A stretch of 64,000 nt of DNA from Catellicoccus marimammalium (GTDB lineage Bacteria; Bacillota; Bacilli; Lactobacillales; Catellicoccaceae). Where the stretch lies: the NCBI RefSeq assembly GCF_965139335.1, contig NZ_CBCSEL010000005.1, one strand, 5' to 3'. This document shows positions 1-7,693 of this stretch, piece by piece; positions within the stretch are counted from its first letter, which is position 1; the number at the start of each line of letters is the position of its first letter. The translations under genes and the position numbers were made by a program. The notes beneath the pieces were generated by a model. The model searched no databases, had not been told where the DNA came from, and saw nothing but the letters and a program-made list of their open reading frames with translations.

Positions 1-531
1 GATATTCCTCAAACAAGAAGAAGAATTTTTGTCATAGGTTTCCTTGATCATAGTACCAATTTTTCATTTCCAAAACCAAAAAAATTAAATTATACTATGC
101 AAGATTTCCTAGAAAGTAATGTAAAAGAAGGATATTTAAAATCCATTAATGGTAATCTATCACTTGAGAATATTCCAGGTATTGTTGATGAAAAATACTT
201 TTTATCTGAAAAGGTAACAAAACATGTACTATCTACAGGAACCAAAGGATACTATACAAAACCCGAAACAGACTTATCTATTGCTAGACCTTTGTTATCT
301 ACTATGCATAAAATGCATAGAGCAGGCGTAGATAATTATGTAACAGAAAATGGTAAATTAAGAAGATTGACACCTAGGGAATGTTTACGTTTAATGGGAT
401 ATGACGATACTTTTAAAATCGTAGTATCTGACACACAGATGTATAAACAGGCTGGAAATTCAATAGTTGTAGATGTGATGATGGAAATAATTAAAAATAT
501 TATGATAGCTTATCCTCAAATTTTTGAATAA
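1..531 (+). CDS. C5 cytosine DNA methyltransferase, 3' part (5' end outside window)
   Basis: The reading frame is open from base 1, so this is the C-terminal 176 residues of a longer protein. It would methylate cytosine C5 in DNA using S-adenosylmethionine. It starts with DIPQTRRRIFVIGF, the QxRxR block (motif VIII) of C5 methyltransferases. Motif IX follows (RRLTPRECLRLMGY, about residues 116-129), then motif X (QAGNSIVVDVMMEII) near the C-terminus. The catalytic Pro-Cys and SAM-binding motifs lie beyond the left edge and cannot be checked. An internal ATG at 97 is only an artefact of the truncated window. It converges on an McrB-like gene across a shared terminator, suggesting a restriction-modification locus. 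The target sequence cannot be read from this part. Confidence 0.93.
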   Translation, partial: DIPQTRRRIFVIGFLDHSTNFSFPKPKKLNYTMQDFLESNVKEGYLKSINGNLSLENIPGIVDEKYFLSEKVTKHVLSTGTKGYYTKPETDLSIARPLLSTMHKMHRAGVDNYVTENGKLRRLTPRECLRLMGYDDTFKIVVSDTQMYKQAGNSIVVDVMMEIIKNIMIAYPQIFE

Positions 532-540
532 AATTCATAA

Positions 541-575
541 AAAAAAGACATTGATAATTAATCAATGTCTTTTTT
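541..575. terminator. Bidirectional terminator between methyltransferase and McrB-like genes
   Basis: Perfect 15-bp inverted repeat (541-555 with 561-575) around a 5-base loop, with an A-run on one side and a T-run on the other, so it can stop transcripts from both strands. It contains the last codons and stop of the McrB-like gene. Confidence 0.85.
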
Positions 576-2261
576 ATTATTTTTTTCTTCTAAACACTCT
601 TTGAATTCTTTACTATAAATATCATAATGATTTTTCGCAGTTGCTTTCTGGTACAAATCTCCAAAACTTTTAATATTTTCATTGAATAAGCGTTTTTCTG
701 TATGATAACTAGCTTTTTCTACATCATGATATAAGTAGTACAAAACTTTATCTTTATAAGTTTCAAAATTCTTTGCAAAATATGGAGTACTTTCTTCTTG
801 AATAGAATCATCATTTCCTTTTTGATTCTTCCCTTTCATGAAAAATTGACCTAACTGTTTATCTTCTGATAATTGCAATCCCTTATCATCCACGATATAG
901 TCATTCACAGTTTTAACAAAATCATTCCATTCCATTGTTTCCGTATCAGAATATGGTAATGAAAATTGATTTTTGTTGGAATCAATTGTAGTAGGAACAT
1001 ATTTCATTAAGAATCGACGTTTGAATGCAGTATCCATCACAAATACATTTTGATCACTTGTATTCATTGTACCAATTAAGTATAAATTTCTTGGAATATA
1101 AATTTTAGATTGATATTTATCCCAAGAATGAAACTCCCTTAACTTTTCATGTAAATAATTAGATAGTTGGAAATGGTTAATTGGGTATTCACTTTCTCCT
1201 TGCTCATCGCGATCCAAAAGTTGGAAAATATCCCCAAACACACTTGCGCAATTTGCTCGACTCATTTCTTCCAAAATTAAAAATACTGGTTCATCTGAAT
1301 GAATATAAGCATATACTATTGCTTGAGTAAATGATCCTGGATTAAAGATATATTCTAATTGTCCTTTTTCATTTACTGCTGGCATAATTTGACCTACAAA
1401 ATCACTATATCCATATTCTGGATGGAAAGTAGTTCGAAAGACATTCTCAGATGATTTAACATCTATTTCCTTAAATCCTAAATCATCTTGGATGTATTTT
1501 TGAATTCCATAAGATTTCCCAGTTCCAGGTGCTCCATAAAAAATAAGATTATTCCCTACTATATTTCCGTATTGTACAGTTTTATTATTTGCTTCATAAT
1601 TTATGTTTAAAGGACTTTCTATTTTTCTTTTTTGTTCATCATTAAAATATTCATGAACGTCTGTATCAATATTCATTAATAAGTATTGCTTATTTTCCCA
1701 TTTAATAACATTATTATTTGCTTGACAATTAATCCATAAAGAATATTGATATTTTCTTTTTATCTCTTCATGTAACTCATTTATATCATTGTCCTCTAAT
1801 ATATAATTACCATCTCCGTTTTTGATAATTTTTCCATTTTGCACTTGATAAATATTATCTATAAATGCCAAATTATCATTTGCCCTTATAAATTTTAAAA
1901 TGTATTCATTATCTGATATATTTTCTATATTTTCATCAAATCCATCTGAAATATATAAACTTATACTCCCATTTATTTTTTGTTCAAACAATTCTTGTAT
2001 AGATAATGATGTAGAGTAAAAATTTCTATTTCTATCTAAACTTTTACATATCTGATATGCTGTTTTGGTAGTTATATTATTGAATTTAACAGTCAATTCA
2101 TAGCTATTCATCAAATTACTAATTAAAGGAGTTTTTTCTGAAATATTCTCTCCATATTTTATTTTTAAAATTATTGATCTAGATCCTTTATCAATTCTAT
2201 ATTTATTAAACCAAGAAACTAAGTTTTTATAACTTATTTTCCAAACTTCTGCAAAATTCAT
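558..2261 (-). CDS. McrB-like AAA+ NTPase (restriction subunit)
   Basis: A 567-residue protein with a diverged N-terminal half (about 1-235, probable DNA-recognition region, no motif recognised) and an McrB-type AAA+ domain. Walker A is GAPGTGKS (243-250). Walker B is the LILEEMSRAN block. The family signature is GTMNTSD, followed by DTAFKRRF. In McrBC and LlaJI-type systems this NTPase translocates DNA and drives an McrC-like nuclease. No mcrC is present: the gene ends at a terminator against the convergent methyltransferase, and an unrelated gene lies upstream. A GTGAGG Shine-Dalgarno precedes the ATG. The gene is visibly more AT-rich than the housekeeping genes here, which fits horizontal transfer. 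Either the nuclease is encoded left of the window or the gene is an orphan. Confidence 0.85.
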   Translation of the reverse strand: MNFAEVWKISYKNLVSWFNKYRIDKGSRSIILKIKYGENISEKTPLISNLMNSYELTVKFNNITTKTAYQICKSLDRNRNFYSTSLSIQELFEQKINGSISLYISDGFDENIENISDNEYILKFIRANDNLAFIDNIYQVQNGKIIKNGDGNYILEDNDINELHEEIKRKYQYSLWINCQANNNVIKWENKQYLLMNIDTDVHEYFNDEQKRKIESPLNINYEANNKTVQYGNIVGNNLIFYGAPGTGKSYGIQKYIQDDLGFKEIDVKSSENVFRTTFHPEYGYSDFVGQIMPAVNEKGQLEYIFNPGSFTQAIVYAYIHSDEPVFLILEEMSRANCASVFGDIFQLLDRDEQGESEYPINHFQLSNYLHEKLREFHSWDKYQSKIYIPRNLYLIGTMNTSDQNVFVMDTAFKRRFLMKYVPTTIDSNKNQFSLPYSDTETMEWNDFVKTVNDYIVDDKGLQLSEDKQLGQFFMKGKNQKGNDDSIQEESTPYFAKNFETYKDKVLYYLYHDVEKASYHTEKRLFNENIKSFGDLYQKATAKNHYDIYSKEFKECLEEKNNKKDID

Positions 2262-2437
2262 AATATTTCCTCACTTTGCCTATACTTTGTTCTAAAGTAT
2301 TAAATTATACAATCATTGATTCTCTCATTACTTTATTATTACATATTAAAAACGGTCCGACAAAGGTACTTCTCTACTTGTATATTTTTTTTCAAAAAGG
2401 TAAACTGTTGAACAGATGAATAGAAAGGATTAAAAAC

Positions 2438-3136
2438 ATGAAGTGTACATTCACAGCGAAAAGTTTTGCCCAAGTCGCAACATTAGAACTTGAGCCAAAC
2501 GAAAAAGTCATGATTGAACCAAGTACAGCGTTAATGTGGGACCAACACATTACATTAGAAGGAAAAATGAATAGTAATGGGAAACATGGATTAAAAGGTG
2601 TGATGTCTTCTTTAGGACGTCATTTCACATCGGGTGAATCTTTCTTCATGACCTACGCCAAGGCAGATAGCCAAGGAGGAGCTATTTCTGTCGCTCCTGC
2701 ATCCATTGGTTGTATTCGTCAATTAATCTGCGATGATACTCATCAATACCGTTTAAATACCGGTACTTTTTTAGCTTCAGATGGAGATGTACATTACAAC
2801 ATGAAACGCCAAGAGTTATCTAAAGCGATTTTAGGAAATACAGGTGGATTATTTGTAATGGAAACCGAAGGAACAGGTCAATTATTGATTAGTGGATTTG
2901 GTGATATTTTAGAATTAGAATTAAACGATGATTCTTTAGTGATTGATAATGAACATGTTTTAGCTTGGGATCGTAGTTTAGATTATGAAGTGGAAATCGC
3001 CTCTGGTGCTTTAGGATTTAAAACTTCAGAAGGATTAGTTAACCATTTCAAAGGGACAGGGAAAATCTATATTCAAACAAGAAATATGGAACATTTCGCA
3101 GAAACACTCCCAAAGCATTTAAGTTCCGACGATTAG
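2438..3136 (+). CDS. AIM24 / TIGR00266 family protein, probably C-terminally frameshifted
   Basis: A 232-residue soluble beta-rich protein of the AIM24 family (bacterial function unknown; the mitochondrial relative is an inner-membrane organiser). Family features include an early LELEPNEKVMIEPSTALMW segment and the late GEGLVNHFKGTGKIYIQTRN-type block, here written SEGLVNHFKGTGKIYIQTRN. A GAAAGGA Shine-Dalgarno sits 8 bases before the ATG. The frame stops at TAG 3134-3136, but the next frame stays open to 3189 and reads LVDEIGDTVGDIASDILS. This looks like the lost C-terminus of a roughly 250-residue protein. The core domain is complete, so the protein may still work. It stands alone as a single-gene unit before a terminator. 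Confidence 0.8.
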   Translation: MKCTFTAKSFAQVATLELEPNEKVMIEPSTALMWDQHITLEGKMNSNGKHGLKGVMSSLGRHFTSGESFFMTYAKADSQGGAISVAPASIGCIRQLICDDTHQYRLNTGTFLASDGDVHYNMKRQELSKAILGNTGGLFVMETEGTGQLLISGFGDILELELNDDSLVIDNEHVLAWDRSLDYEVEIASGALGFKTSEGLVNHFKGTGKIYIQTRNMEHFAETLPKHLSSDD

Positions 3137-3189
3137 TCGATGAAATTGGAGATACTGTAGGCGACATCGCATCGGACATTCTTTCATAA

Positions 3190-3228
3190 AAAAAGAACCG
3201 AAAGCAAATTGCTTTCGGTTTTTCTTAT
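3190..3228. terminator. Bidirectional terminator
   Basis: Stem AACCGAAAGCAA / TTGCTTTCGGTT (3196-3220) flanked by an A-run on the left and a T-run on the right. It serves the AIM24 gene on the plus strand and the NAD(P)-binding protein gene on the minus strand. Confidence 0.85.
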
Positions 3229-3881
3229 TGTGCAATCGCTTCAATAATTGGCGTATCTCCTCCGGTCATCATAATGACACGACGAGAAGTCCATTCTGGA
3301 TGCAAAATAATTTCTGCTAGAGTCATTGCGACATCTGGGATTGAATTTTTATATTGAGTCGTGTTGGTATATTCAGTTGTAATTTTTCCAGTGTATGGAG
3401 TTTCTGTTAATCCTGTTGGTTGTAAGATAGTATAATTCAAATTCGTACTATCCATTAAATAATGATCTGCAAAAAACTTAGCGATATTAAACTCTTCTAA
3501 ATCCGCTGATTTCAAAGGTTCTTCTTGCCATTTTTCTGGCTGTAAAACATACATTGAACTTAGTAATACAAAGCGATTTACTCCACTTTTTTCCGCTGCT
3601 TGCATTGCTTTTACAGCACCAAAAGCATCGATGCGTAATAAATCTTTTCCTCTAGAACCTGCTGTAAATAAAATGGAATCCATTCCTTGGAATTTTTCCG
3701 CCAATTCATTAACAGAAGCTTGTGCTAAATCAAGAGCAATGGGTGTAATATTTTCATGTTTTGGTAAGCGATCAAGTGCTCTTCCTCCTGCATAAACTTC
3801 TACACCACGTTCTGCTAAATCTAAAGCCGCTTGAGAACCTACTCTACCTGTAGCTCCAACGATAAATACTTTTTTTACCAT
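3225..3881 (-). CDS. NAD(P)-binding protein, atypical SDR / NmrA-like (YwnB-type)
   Basis: A 218-residue single-domain Rossmann protein. It opens with VFIVGATGRVGSQ, the GxxGxxG dinucleotide site of atypical short-chain dehydrogenases, and keeps the FVLLSSMYVL strand. The classical YxxxK catalytic pair is not evident, as in NmrA/YwnB-type members that act as redox-linked reductases or sensors. It lies 15 bases downstream of the DJ-1/PfpI gene, so the two form an operon behind the MerR-type promoter at 4625-4655. The context suggests a role in electrophile or redox stress, which is an inference. The substrate is unknown. Confidence 0.8.
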   Translation of the reverse strand: MVKKVFIVGATGRVGSQAALDLAERGVEVYAGGRALDRLPKHENITPIALDLAQASVNELAEKFQGMDSILFTAGSRGKDLLRIDAFGAVKAMQAAEKSGVNRFVLLSSMYVLQPEKWQEEPLKSADLEEFNIAKFFADHYLMDSTNLNYTILQPTGLTETPYTGKITTEYTNTTQYKNSIPDVAMTLAEIILHPEWTSRRVIMMTGGDTPIIEAIAQ

Positions 3882-3896
3882 AATAAATCTCTCCCT

Positions 3897-4589
3897 TTAT
3901 TTATTTTCCAAAATAGCCATCACTTTTTCTGCTACTACAGCTCCTGAAGCAGGATTTTGACCAGTTACTAAACGACCATCTGCGATAGCAAAAGGTAACC
4001 AGTTTCCTGCTTGTTCGTAGTGAGCTCCACGTTTTACTAATTCATCTTCAGTTAAATAAGGAACTAAACGATCTAATTGAACTTCTTTTTCTTCTGAATT
4101 AGAAAATCCAGTTACCATTTTATCAGCAATAAAATAGCTACCATCGCCTTCTTTTAGATTTAAAATTCCTGCGGCTCCATGACAAACTGAGCTAATAATT
4201 CCTCCTTGGTGGTAAATATCCATCGCGATTTGTTGCAAGGCTTCATTTTCTGGGAAATCCCAAATCACTCCATGTCCTCCTGTATAATAAATAACATCAT
4301 AATCGCTAGCATCAATTACATCGACAGATAATGTATTTCCTAAACGATTCATGAAAGATTGATTTTGATAGTATTTCCAATCTAATGGGGTCATCATATC
4401 TGCAGTTAAAGAATGAGGATCAATCGGTGTATATCCACCCTTTGGACTAACAAAATCTACTTGATAGCCTTTTTCTTCTACGGCATGAACAAAATGAACG
4501 GCTTCTCCTAACCATAAACCGGTAGCACGATCGATGTCTACCCCTTGATATTTGGCAATATTGGTAACAACGACTAACATTTTTTTCAT
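3897..4589 (-). CDS. DJ-1/PfpI superfamily protein (Hsp31-like)
   Basis: A 230-residue class I glutamine amidotransferase-like protein of the size of Hsp31-type DJ-1 proteins. The nucleophile elbow is SSVCHGAAG, with Cys136 followed by His137. The conserved acidic partner is Glu29 in WLGEAVH. YYTGGHG (101-107) forms the oxyanion region. Relatives act as glyoxalase III, deglycase or holding chaperone against reactive carbonyls; the exact activity is not decided by sequence. It is the first gene of a two-gene operon with the NAD(P)-binding protein and is divergent from a MerR regulator. Confidence 0.87.
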   Translation of the reverse strand: MKKMLVVVTNIAKYQGVDIDRATGLWLGEAVHFVHAVEEKGYQVDFVSPKGGYTPIDPHSLTADMMTPLDWKYYQNQSFMNRLGNTLSVDVIDASDYDVIYYTGGHGVIWDFPENEALQQIAMDIYHQGGIISSVCHGAAGILNLKEGDGSYFIADKMVTGFSNSEEKEVQLDRLVPYLTEDELVKRGAHYEQAGNWLPFAIADGRLVTGQNPASGAVVAEKVMAILENK

Positions 4590-4624
4590 ATTTTTTCCTC
4601 TTTTCCTTTTTATTTTACAAATTC

Positions 4625-4655
4625 ATCTTAGACCCTGTATTATGGTATAGGTCAA
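4625..4655 (-). promoter_or_regulatory. MerR-type promoter/operator of the DJ-1 operon (19-bp spacer)
   Basis: On the minus strand: -35 TTGACC (4650-4655), exactly 19 bp, then -10 TAAGAT (4625-4630). The long spacer is the hallmark of promoters activated by MerR-family proteins, which twist the DNA. GACC (4631-4634) and GGTC (4650-4653) are the outer arms of an imperfect dyad filling the spacer. An oppositely directed merR promoter can be read across it: -35 TTTACA 4614-4619, 18 bp, -10 TATTAT 4638-4643. Confidence 0.8.
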
Positions 4656-4668
4656 GAAAGGAGTTTTT

Positions 4669-5166
4669 ATGAAAACATTTACGATTGGAGAAGTGGCTAA
4701 AAAATTAAATCTGAATGTAGAAACCCTTTATTATTACGATAGAAAAGGCCTTTTACCGTTCGTACATCGTGATGAAAAAGGAAATCGTCGTTTTACAGTG
4801 GATGATATTGAAATGATATTAACCATTTTGCATTTAAAAAATGCTGGGGTAACTCTAAAAGAAATTAAGCAGTTCATTTTATGGCGATTAGAAGGAGATC
4901 AGACGCTAGAAGAGCGTTGGCAGTTTATCCAAAAACAAGAAAAAATCTTAGAAGAGAAAATTCAACAATTGATTCATGCTAGAGAAATTTTACGCTATAA
5001 AGATTGGTACTATCAAACCGCAGTAGAGGCAGGAACAGAACAGATTCATCTTTTGCCTAATACTTACCAGTATAATCAGGATGCCCAAGATAAATTTTTA
5101 GAAATGATTGATCAAATGTCAGAAGAAGAGAAATTTCTTTTTGAAATTGAAAAACAAGAAAAATAA
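4669..5166 (+). CDS. MerR family transcriptional regulator
   Basis: A 165-residue MerR-type regulator. It has an N-terminal winged helix (TIGEVAKKLNLNVETLYYYDRKGLLP, about 4-29, then the NRRFTVDDIE wing), a long dimerisation helix (about 80-115) and an acidic C-terminal tail. There is no cysteine anywhere, so it cannot sense thiol-reactive electrophiles or metals by cysteine chemistry as NmlR/AdhR or MerR do; a small-molecule ligand or another mechanism is more likely. AAAGGAG (4657-4663) lies 5 bases before the ATG and overlaps the divergent promoter's -35, so the protein probably controls both its own gene and the DJ-1 operon. Confidence 0.9.
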   Translation: MKTFTIGEVAKKLNLNVETLYYYDRKGLLPFVHRDEKGNRRFTVDDIEMILTILHLKNAGVTLKEIKQFILWRLEGDQTLEERWQFIQKQEKILEEKIQQLIHAREILRYKDWYYQTAVEAGTEQIHLLPNTYQYNQDAQDKFLEMIDQMSEEEKFLFEIEKQEK

Positions 5167-5198
5167 AAAGCACTTCCCAAAGAGAAGTGCTTTTTTTG
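5166..5198. terminator. Bidirectional terminator (merR / rpsI)
   Basis: Stem AGCACTTC / GAAGTGCT (5169-5191) with a 7-base loop, A-run on the left and T7 on the right. It separates the convergent merR and rpsI genes. Confidence 0.88.
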
Positions 5199-5212
5199 AA
5201 CGATAATAAAAA

Positions 5213-5605
5213 TTAACGTTTTGAGAATTGTGAAGCTTTACGAGCTTTCTTAAGACCTGGTTTTTTACGTTCAACCATACGTGAGTCACGTGTTAATAAA
5301 CCAGCACGTTTTAATGGTGCACGGAAATCAGGATCTACATTTAATAATGCACGAGCGATACCTAAACGGATAGCTCCTGATTGACCAGTATAACCACCAC
5401 CATGAACGTTTACGATTACATCGTAAGCACCCATTGTGTCTGTTGCAGCAAATGGTTGGTTAATCACTTGGATCAATTCTGCATGTGGAATATATTCTTC
5501 TACATCTTTTTTGTTCACTGTAATTTTACCTGTACCTGGTACTAATTGTACGCGAGCTACAGAAGTTTTACGACGGCCTGTGCCGAAATATTGTACTTTA
5601 GCCAA
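5213..5605 (-). CDS. rpsI: 30S ribosomal protein S9
   Basis: 130 residues, the normal length. It begins AKVQYFGTGRRKTSVARV and ends in the basic tail KKARKASQFSKR that reaches the P-site tRNA. It follows rplM by 12 bases, and the two are transcribed together from the promoter at 6179-6207. An AGGAGG-like Shine-Dalgarno precedes the ATG. Confidence 0.98.
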   Translation of the reverse strand: MAKVQYFGTGRRKTSVARVQLVPGTGKITVNKKDVEEYIPHAELIQVINQPFAATDTMGAYDVIVNVHGGGYTGQSGAIRLGIARALLNVDPDFRAPLKRAGLLTRDSRMVERKKPGLKKARKASQFSKR

Positions 5606-5617
5606 TTGTTTATCCTC

Positions 5618-6061
5618 CTAAATTAGGTTTGTAATATCTAATACTTCTGGTTGTTGAGCTTGATGTGGATGTTCTGAACCAGCATAAACGTGTAATTTCA
5701 TACCTTGTTGACGACCTAAAGTGTTTTTAGGAAGCATACCTTTAACAGAAGTTTCCACTAAACGACGAGCGTTTTTGCTACGTAATTCACCAGCCGCGAT
5801 AGCTTTTAAACCACCTGGATGTTGGCTGTGACGGTAATAAATTTTATCAGTTGCTTTTTTACCAGTTAATTTAACTTTTTCAGCATTGATAATTACTACA
5901 AAATCACCTGTATCTACATGAGGTGTGTAAGTTGGTTTATTTTTACCACGTAAGATTGAAGCAGTAACCGCAGATAAACGACCTAATGGAATATCTGTTG
6001 CATCGATTACATACCATTTACGTTCTACTTCGCCTTTTTTGGCCATATATGTTGTACGCAC
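5618..6061 (-). CDS. rplM: 50S ribosomal protein L13 (GTG start)
   Basis: 147 residues from a GTG start. GGAGG (complement of 6071-6075) lies 9 bases upstream, and the protein then begins MRTTYMAKKGEVERKWY as in other L13 proteins. The frame stays open upstream to 6106, but those codons are not L13-like. Family blocks ILRGKNKPTYTPHVDTGD and RHSQHPGG are present. It is an early-assembly 23S rRNA-binding protein. It is first in the rplM-rpsI operon and has a roughly 110-base structured leader. Confidence 0.97.
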   Translation of the reverse strand: MRTTYMAKKGEVERKWYVIDATDIPLGRLSAVTASILRGKNKPTYTPHVDTGDFVVIINAEKVKLTGKKATDKIYYRHSQHPGGLKAIAAGELRSKNARRLVETSVKGMLPKNTLGRQQGMKLHVYAGSEHPHQAQQPEVLDITNLI

Positions 6062-6172
6062 GATTTTATTCCTCCAATTAAATAATATTCTTAACTTATT
6101 TTTCAATAATTCTTGTTGTGTTTGGCAACATAATAAACTTTCCGGGGCTTATCATGGGGCAAAACAATACCA
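6062..6172 (-). promoter_or_regulatory. Structured 5' leader of rplM-rpsI, candidate L13 autoregulatory leader
   Basis: About 110 untranslated bases between the predicted start of transcription and the rplM GTG. One clear hairpin pairs CATGATAA with TTATTATG around a C-rich loop, and a GTTG/CAAC stem follows. Low-GC Gram-positives often have an L13-binding leader here. Whether this one fits that consensus was not tested. Confidence 0.5.
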
Positions 6173-6178
6173 TATACA

Positions 6179-6207
6179 ATAATATGGGATTTTTCTTATA
6201 AAGTCAA
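6179..6207 (-). promoter_or_regulatory. Promoter of rplM-rpsI
   Basis: -35 TTGACT (complement of 6202-6207), 17 bp, -10 TATTAT (complement of 6179-6184). The spacer sits inside one arm of a long inverted repeat (6182-6197 with 6226-6243) that probably also ends the upstream gene's transcript. Confidence 0.75.
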
Positions 6208-6243
6208 TCAAATTTCCAACTTTACAAAAAGAAAATCCCATAT
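6182..6243. repeat. Widely spaced inverted repeat downstream of the epimerase-like gene
   Basis: Arms ATATGGGATTTTTCTT (6182-6197) and its near-complement (6226-6243) are separated by about 28 bases. It may terminate the upstream gene's transcript, although no strong T-run follows on the minus strand. It overlaps the rplM promoter. Confidence 0.5.
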
Positions 6244-6249
6244 CTATGA

Positions 6250-7254
6250 TTATTTATTTTCTAATTCTAAAATATAGCGAATGGTTTCACGGAATACTTC
6301 ACGAATATTTTCTTTTTCCACTCCTAATTGTGGGAAAGTATCATTGTAATTTAAGTAGCAATACTCTTGTTGTACACGACAAATTGTTTCCATTGGAATT
6401 CCGTATTCACGACCTGCATCGTTTAATAGAGTTTCATCCATTTGTTTGTACATTGGGAAACCTTCGTCAAATGTTAATACTTTAATTTCTGTATCTACAT
6501 TCAATTCTTCTTTGATGATAGTAGCAAACTCTTCATAGCTTAAGTTTGTATCTCCAATCGCAAAAGTTTGACGATGTTTACCATGAAGTAATGCACCTAC
6601 AGCAGCTTGTCCTACTTGTTTTGCGGTAACACAAGCAGTGCCTCCTTTAAATACTGGGTAAACCGCATTATCACGAATACGATCAACAAACATTTGCCAT
6701 AATGGCATACGATTCTTCATTGTTCCAAAAATGTAAGGAAGACGGATGACAGTAACATCCATAATTCCTTCTCCTTCAGCGAATCCCAACTGTTCTTGTA
6801 ATAAACGAGTATTGATATATGGACTATCTTGAATACCAAGATCTGGGAAGCGCTCTGCCATTTCTGAGAAGTAAGAACCAAAGATTACAAAATGTTTTAC
6901 TCCTGCTTTTCCAGCTAAACGAACCATACGTTGTGTTGGTAAAACATTTGCTTCATAATAAAAACGTTTTGCTGGAGCTTTCGCTTGGACACGTTCATCT
7001 GCCCCTGCTCCATAAACGAAACCATCGCAATCTTTTAACATTTCTACAACGTCTTCATCACTCATTGCATTAATGTCATTTACAAGAATTTCTACATTAT
7101 CTAATCCAGCTAGTGGATTTTCTTCGGTAATTGTTCCTGCATCTTCTTTTGGAGGTAAAGATAATGTCTTTACAGCAATTCCTTTTTTCAATAATTCTTG
7201 TACAGTGTAATAACCTAAAAATCCTGTACCGCCTAGAACAAATACTTTATTCAT
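6250..7254 (-). CDS. NAD-dependent epimerase/dehydratase family protein
   Basis: 334 residues of the extended SDR type. FVLGGTGFLGYYTVQELL (about 4-21) carries GxxGxxG. The middle keeps FVIFGSYFSEMAERFPD, where Ser-Tyr substitute loosely for the usual S/YxxxK triad, and VIRLPYIFG follows. The second ATG (7254) is chosen because AAGGAGG lies 10 bases before it but only about 1 base before the upstream ATG at 7263. It is transcribed alone from an extended -10 promoter and sits within the block inserted between truA and rplM. The substrate (nucleotide sugar or other) is unknown. Confidence 0.8.
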   Translation of the reverse strand: MNKVFVLGGTGFLGYYTVQELLKKGIAVKTLSLPPKEDAGTITEENPLAGLDNVEILVNDINAMSDEDVVEMLKDCDGFVYGAGADERVQAKAPAKRFYYEANVLPTQRMVRLAGKAGVKHFVIFGSYFSEMAERFPDLGIQDSPYINTRLLQEQLGFAEGEGIMDVTVIRLPYIFGTMKNRMPLWQMFVDRIRDNAVYPVFKGGTACVTAKQVGQAAVGALLHGKHRQTFAIGDTNLSYEEFATIIKEELNVDTEIKVLTFDEGFPMYKQMDETLLNDAGREYGIPMETICRVQQEYCYLNYNDTFPQLGVEKENIREVFRETIRYILELENK

Positions 7255-7278
7255 ATCAACCATTCCTCCTTTCTTCCT

Positions 7279-7287
7279 ATTATAGCA
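7279..7287 (-). promoter_or_regulatory. Extended -10 promoter of the epimerase-like gene
   Basis: TGCTATAAT on the minus strand (complement of 7279-7287) is a perfect extended -10, about 20 bases before the start codon. No good -35 is visible at 17 bp. Confidence 0.55.
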
Positions 7288-7492
7288 AAGAAAAAGGACA
7301 ACTATAACGATTTATATCAACGAAAAAAGAAAGGATTTACTTTGTGAAAAGATAGATCTTATACCTATTTCTCTGCTTCCTCTTATTTTAGCTCAAAGTC
7401 CATATGCACTTCTTACAATACATCAGAAAATTCACAATCAATAATATCAAAATTTACACTTAGAATGAGTTTACGACTTCATTTTTTATTGC
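7285..7492. other. Intergenic stretch with no gene recognised
   Basis: About 200 AT-rich bases between the small membrane-protein gene and the epimerase-like gene. No ORF with a Shine-Dalgarno, no strong hairpin and no RNA gene was seen. Confidence 0.5.
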
Positions 7493-7693
7493 TTATTTCC
7501 AAAAATCTTTTCTATTTTTTCTATAATCAGTAACTCTTTTTTTAGACATGATTTTTGCTTTTTTAATCGAGCCACATTTTATCCAATCATGAATAAAATA
7601 AAAAACTAAAGAAAACGCACCATCAAAATATACATTTACCCAAAAATATAAGGCAATTAAAACAACACACAATAAAACAATAAATATTACCAT
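7493..7693 (-). CDS. Small membrane protein, family A copy 1
   Basis: 66 residues, not recognised. The N-terminal two thirds is hydrophobic (MVIFIVLLCVVLIALYFWV), giving one or two membrane segments. The C-terminus is strongly basic (KKAKIMSKKRVTDYRKNRK). The Shine-Dalgarno TAGGAG lies 8 bases before ATG. The start and about 135 bases upstream are nearly identical to those of the gene at 8683-8880, where this ATG is replaced by ATA. It is one of at least six small membrane-protein genes in the array 7.5-9.6 kb, all on the minus strand. Confidence 0.6.
   Translation of the reverse strand: MVIFIVLLCVVLIALYFWVNVYFDGAFSLVFYFIHDWIKCGSIKKAKIMSKKRVTDYRKNRKDFWK

Noticed and set aside
6062..6106. N-terminal extension of L13
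   Set aside because: The GTG at 6061 has an ideal Shine-Dalgarno and gives the normal L13 N-terminus; the upstream codons belong to the leader.
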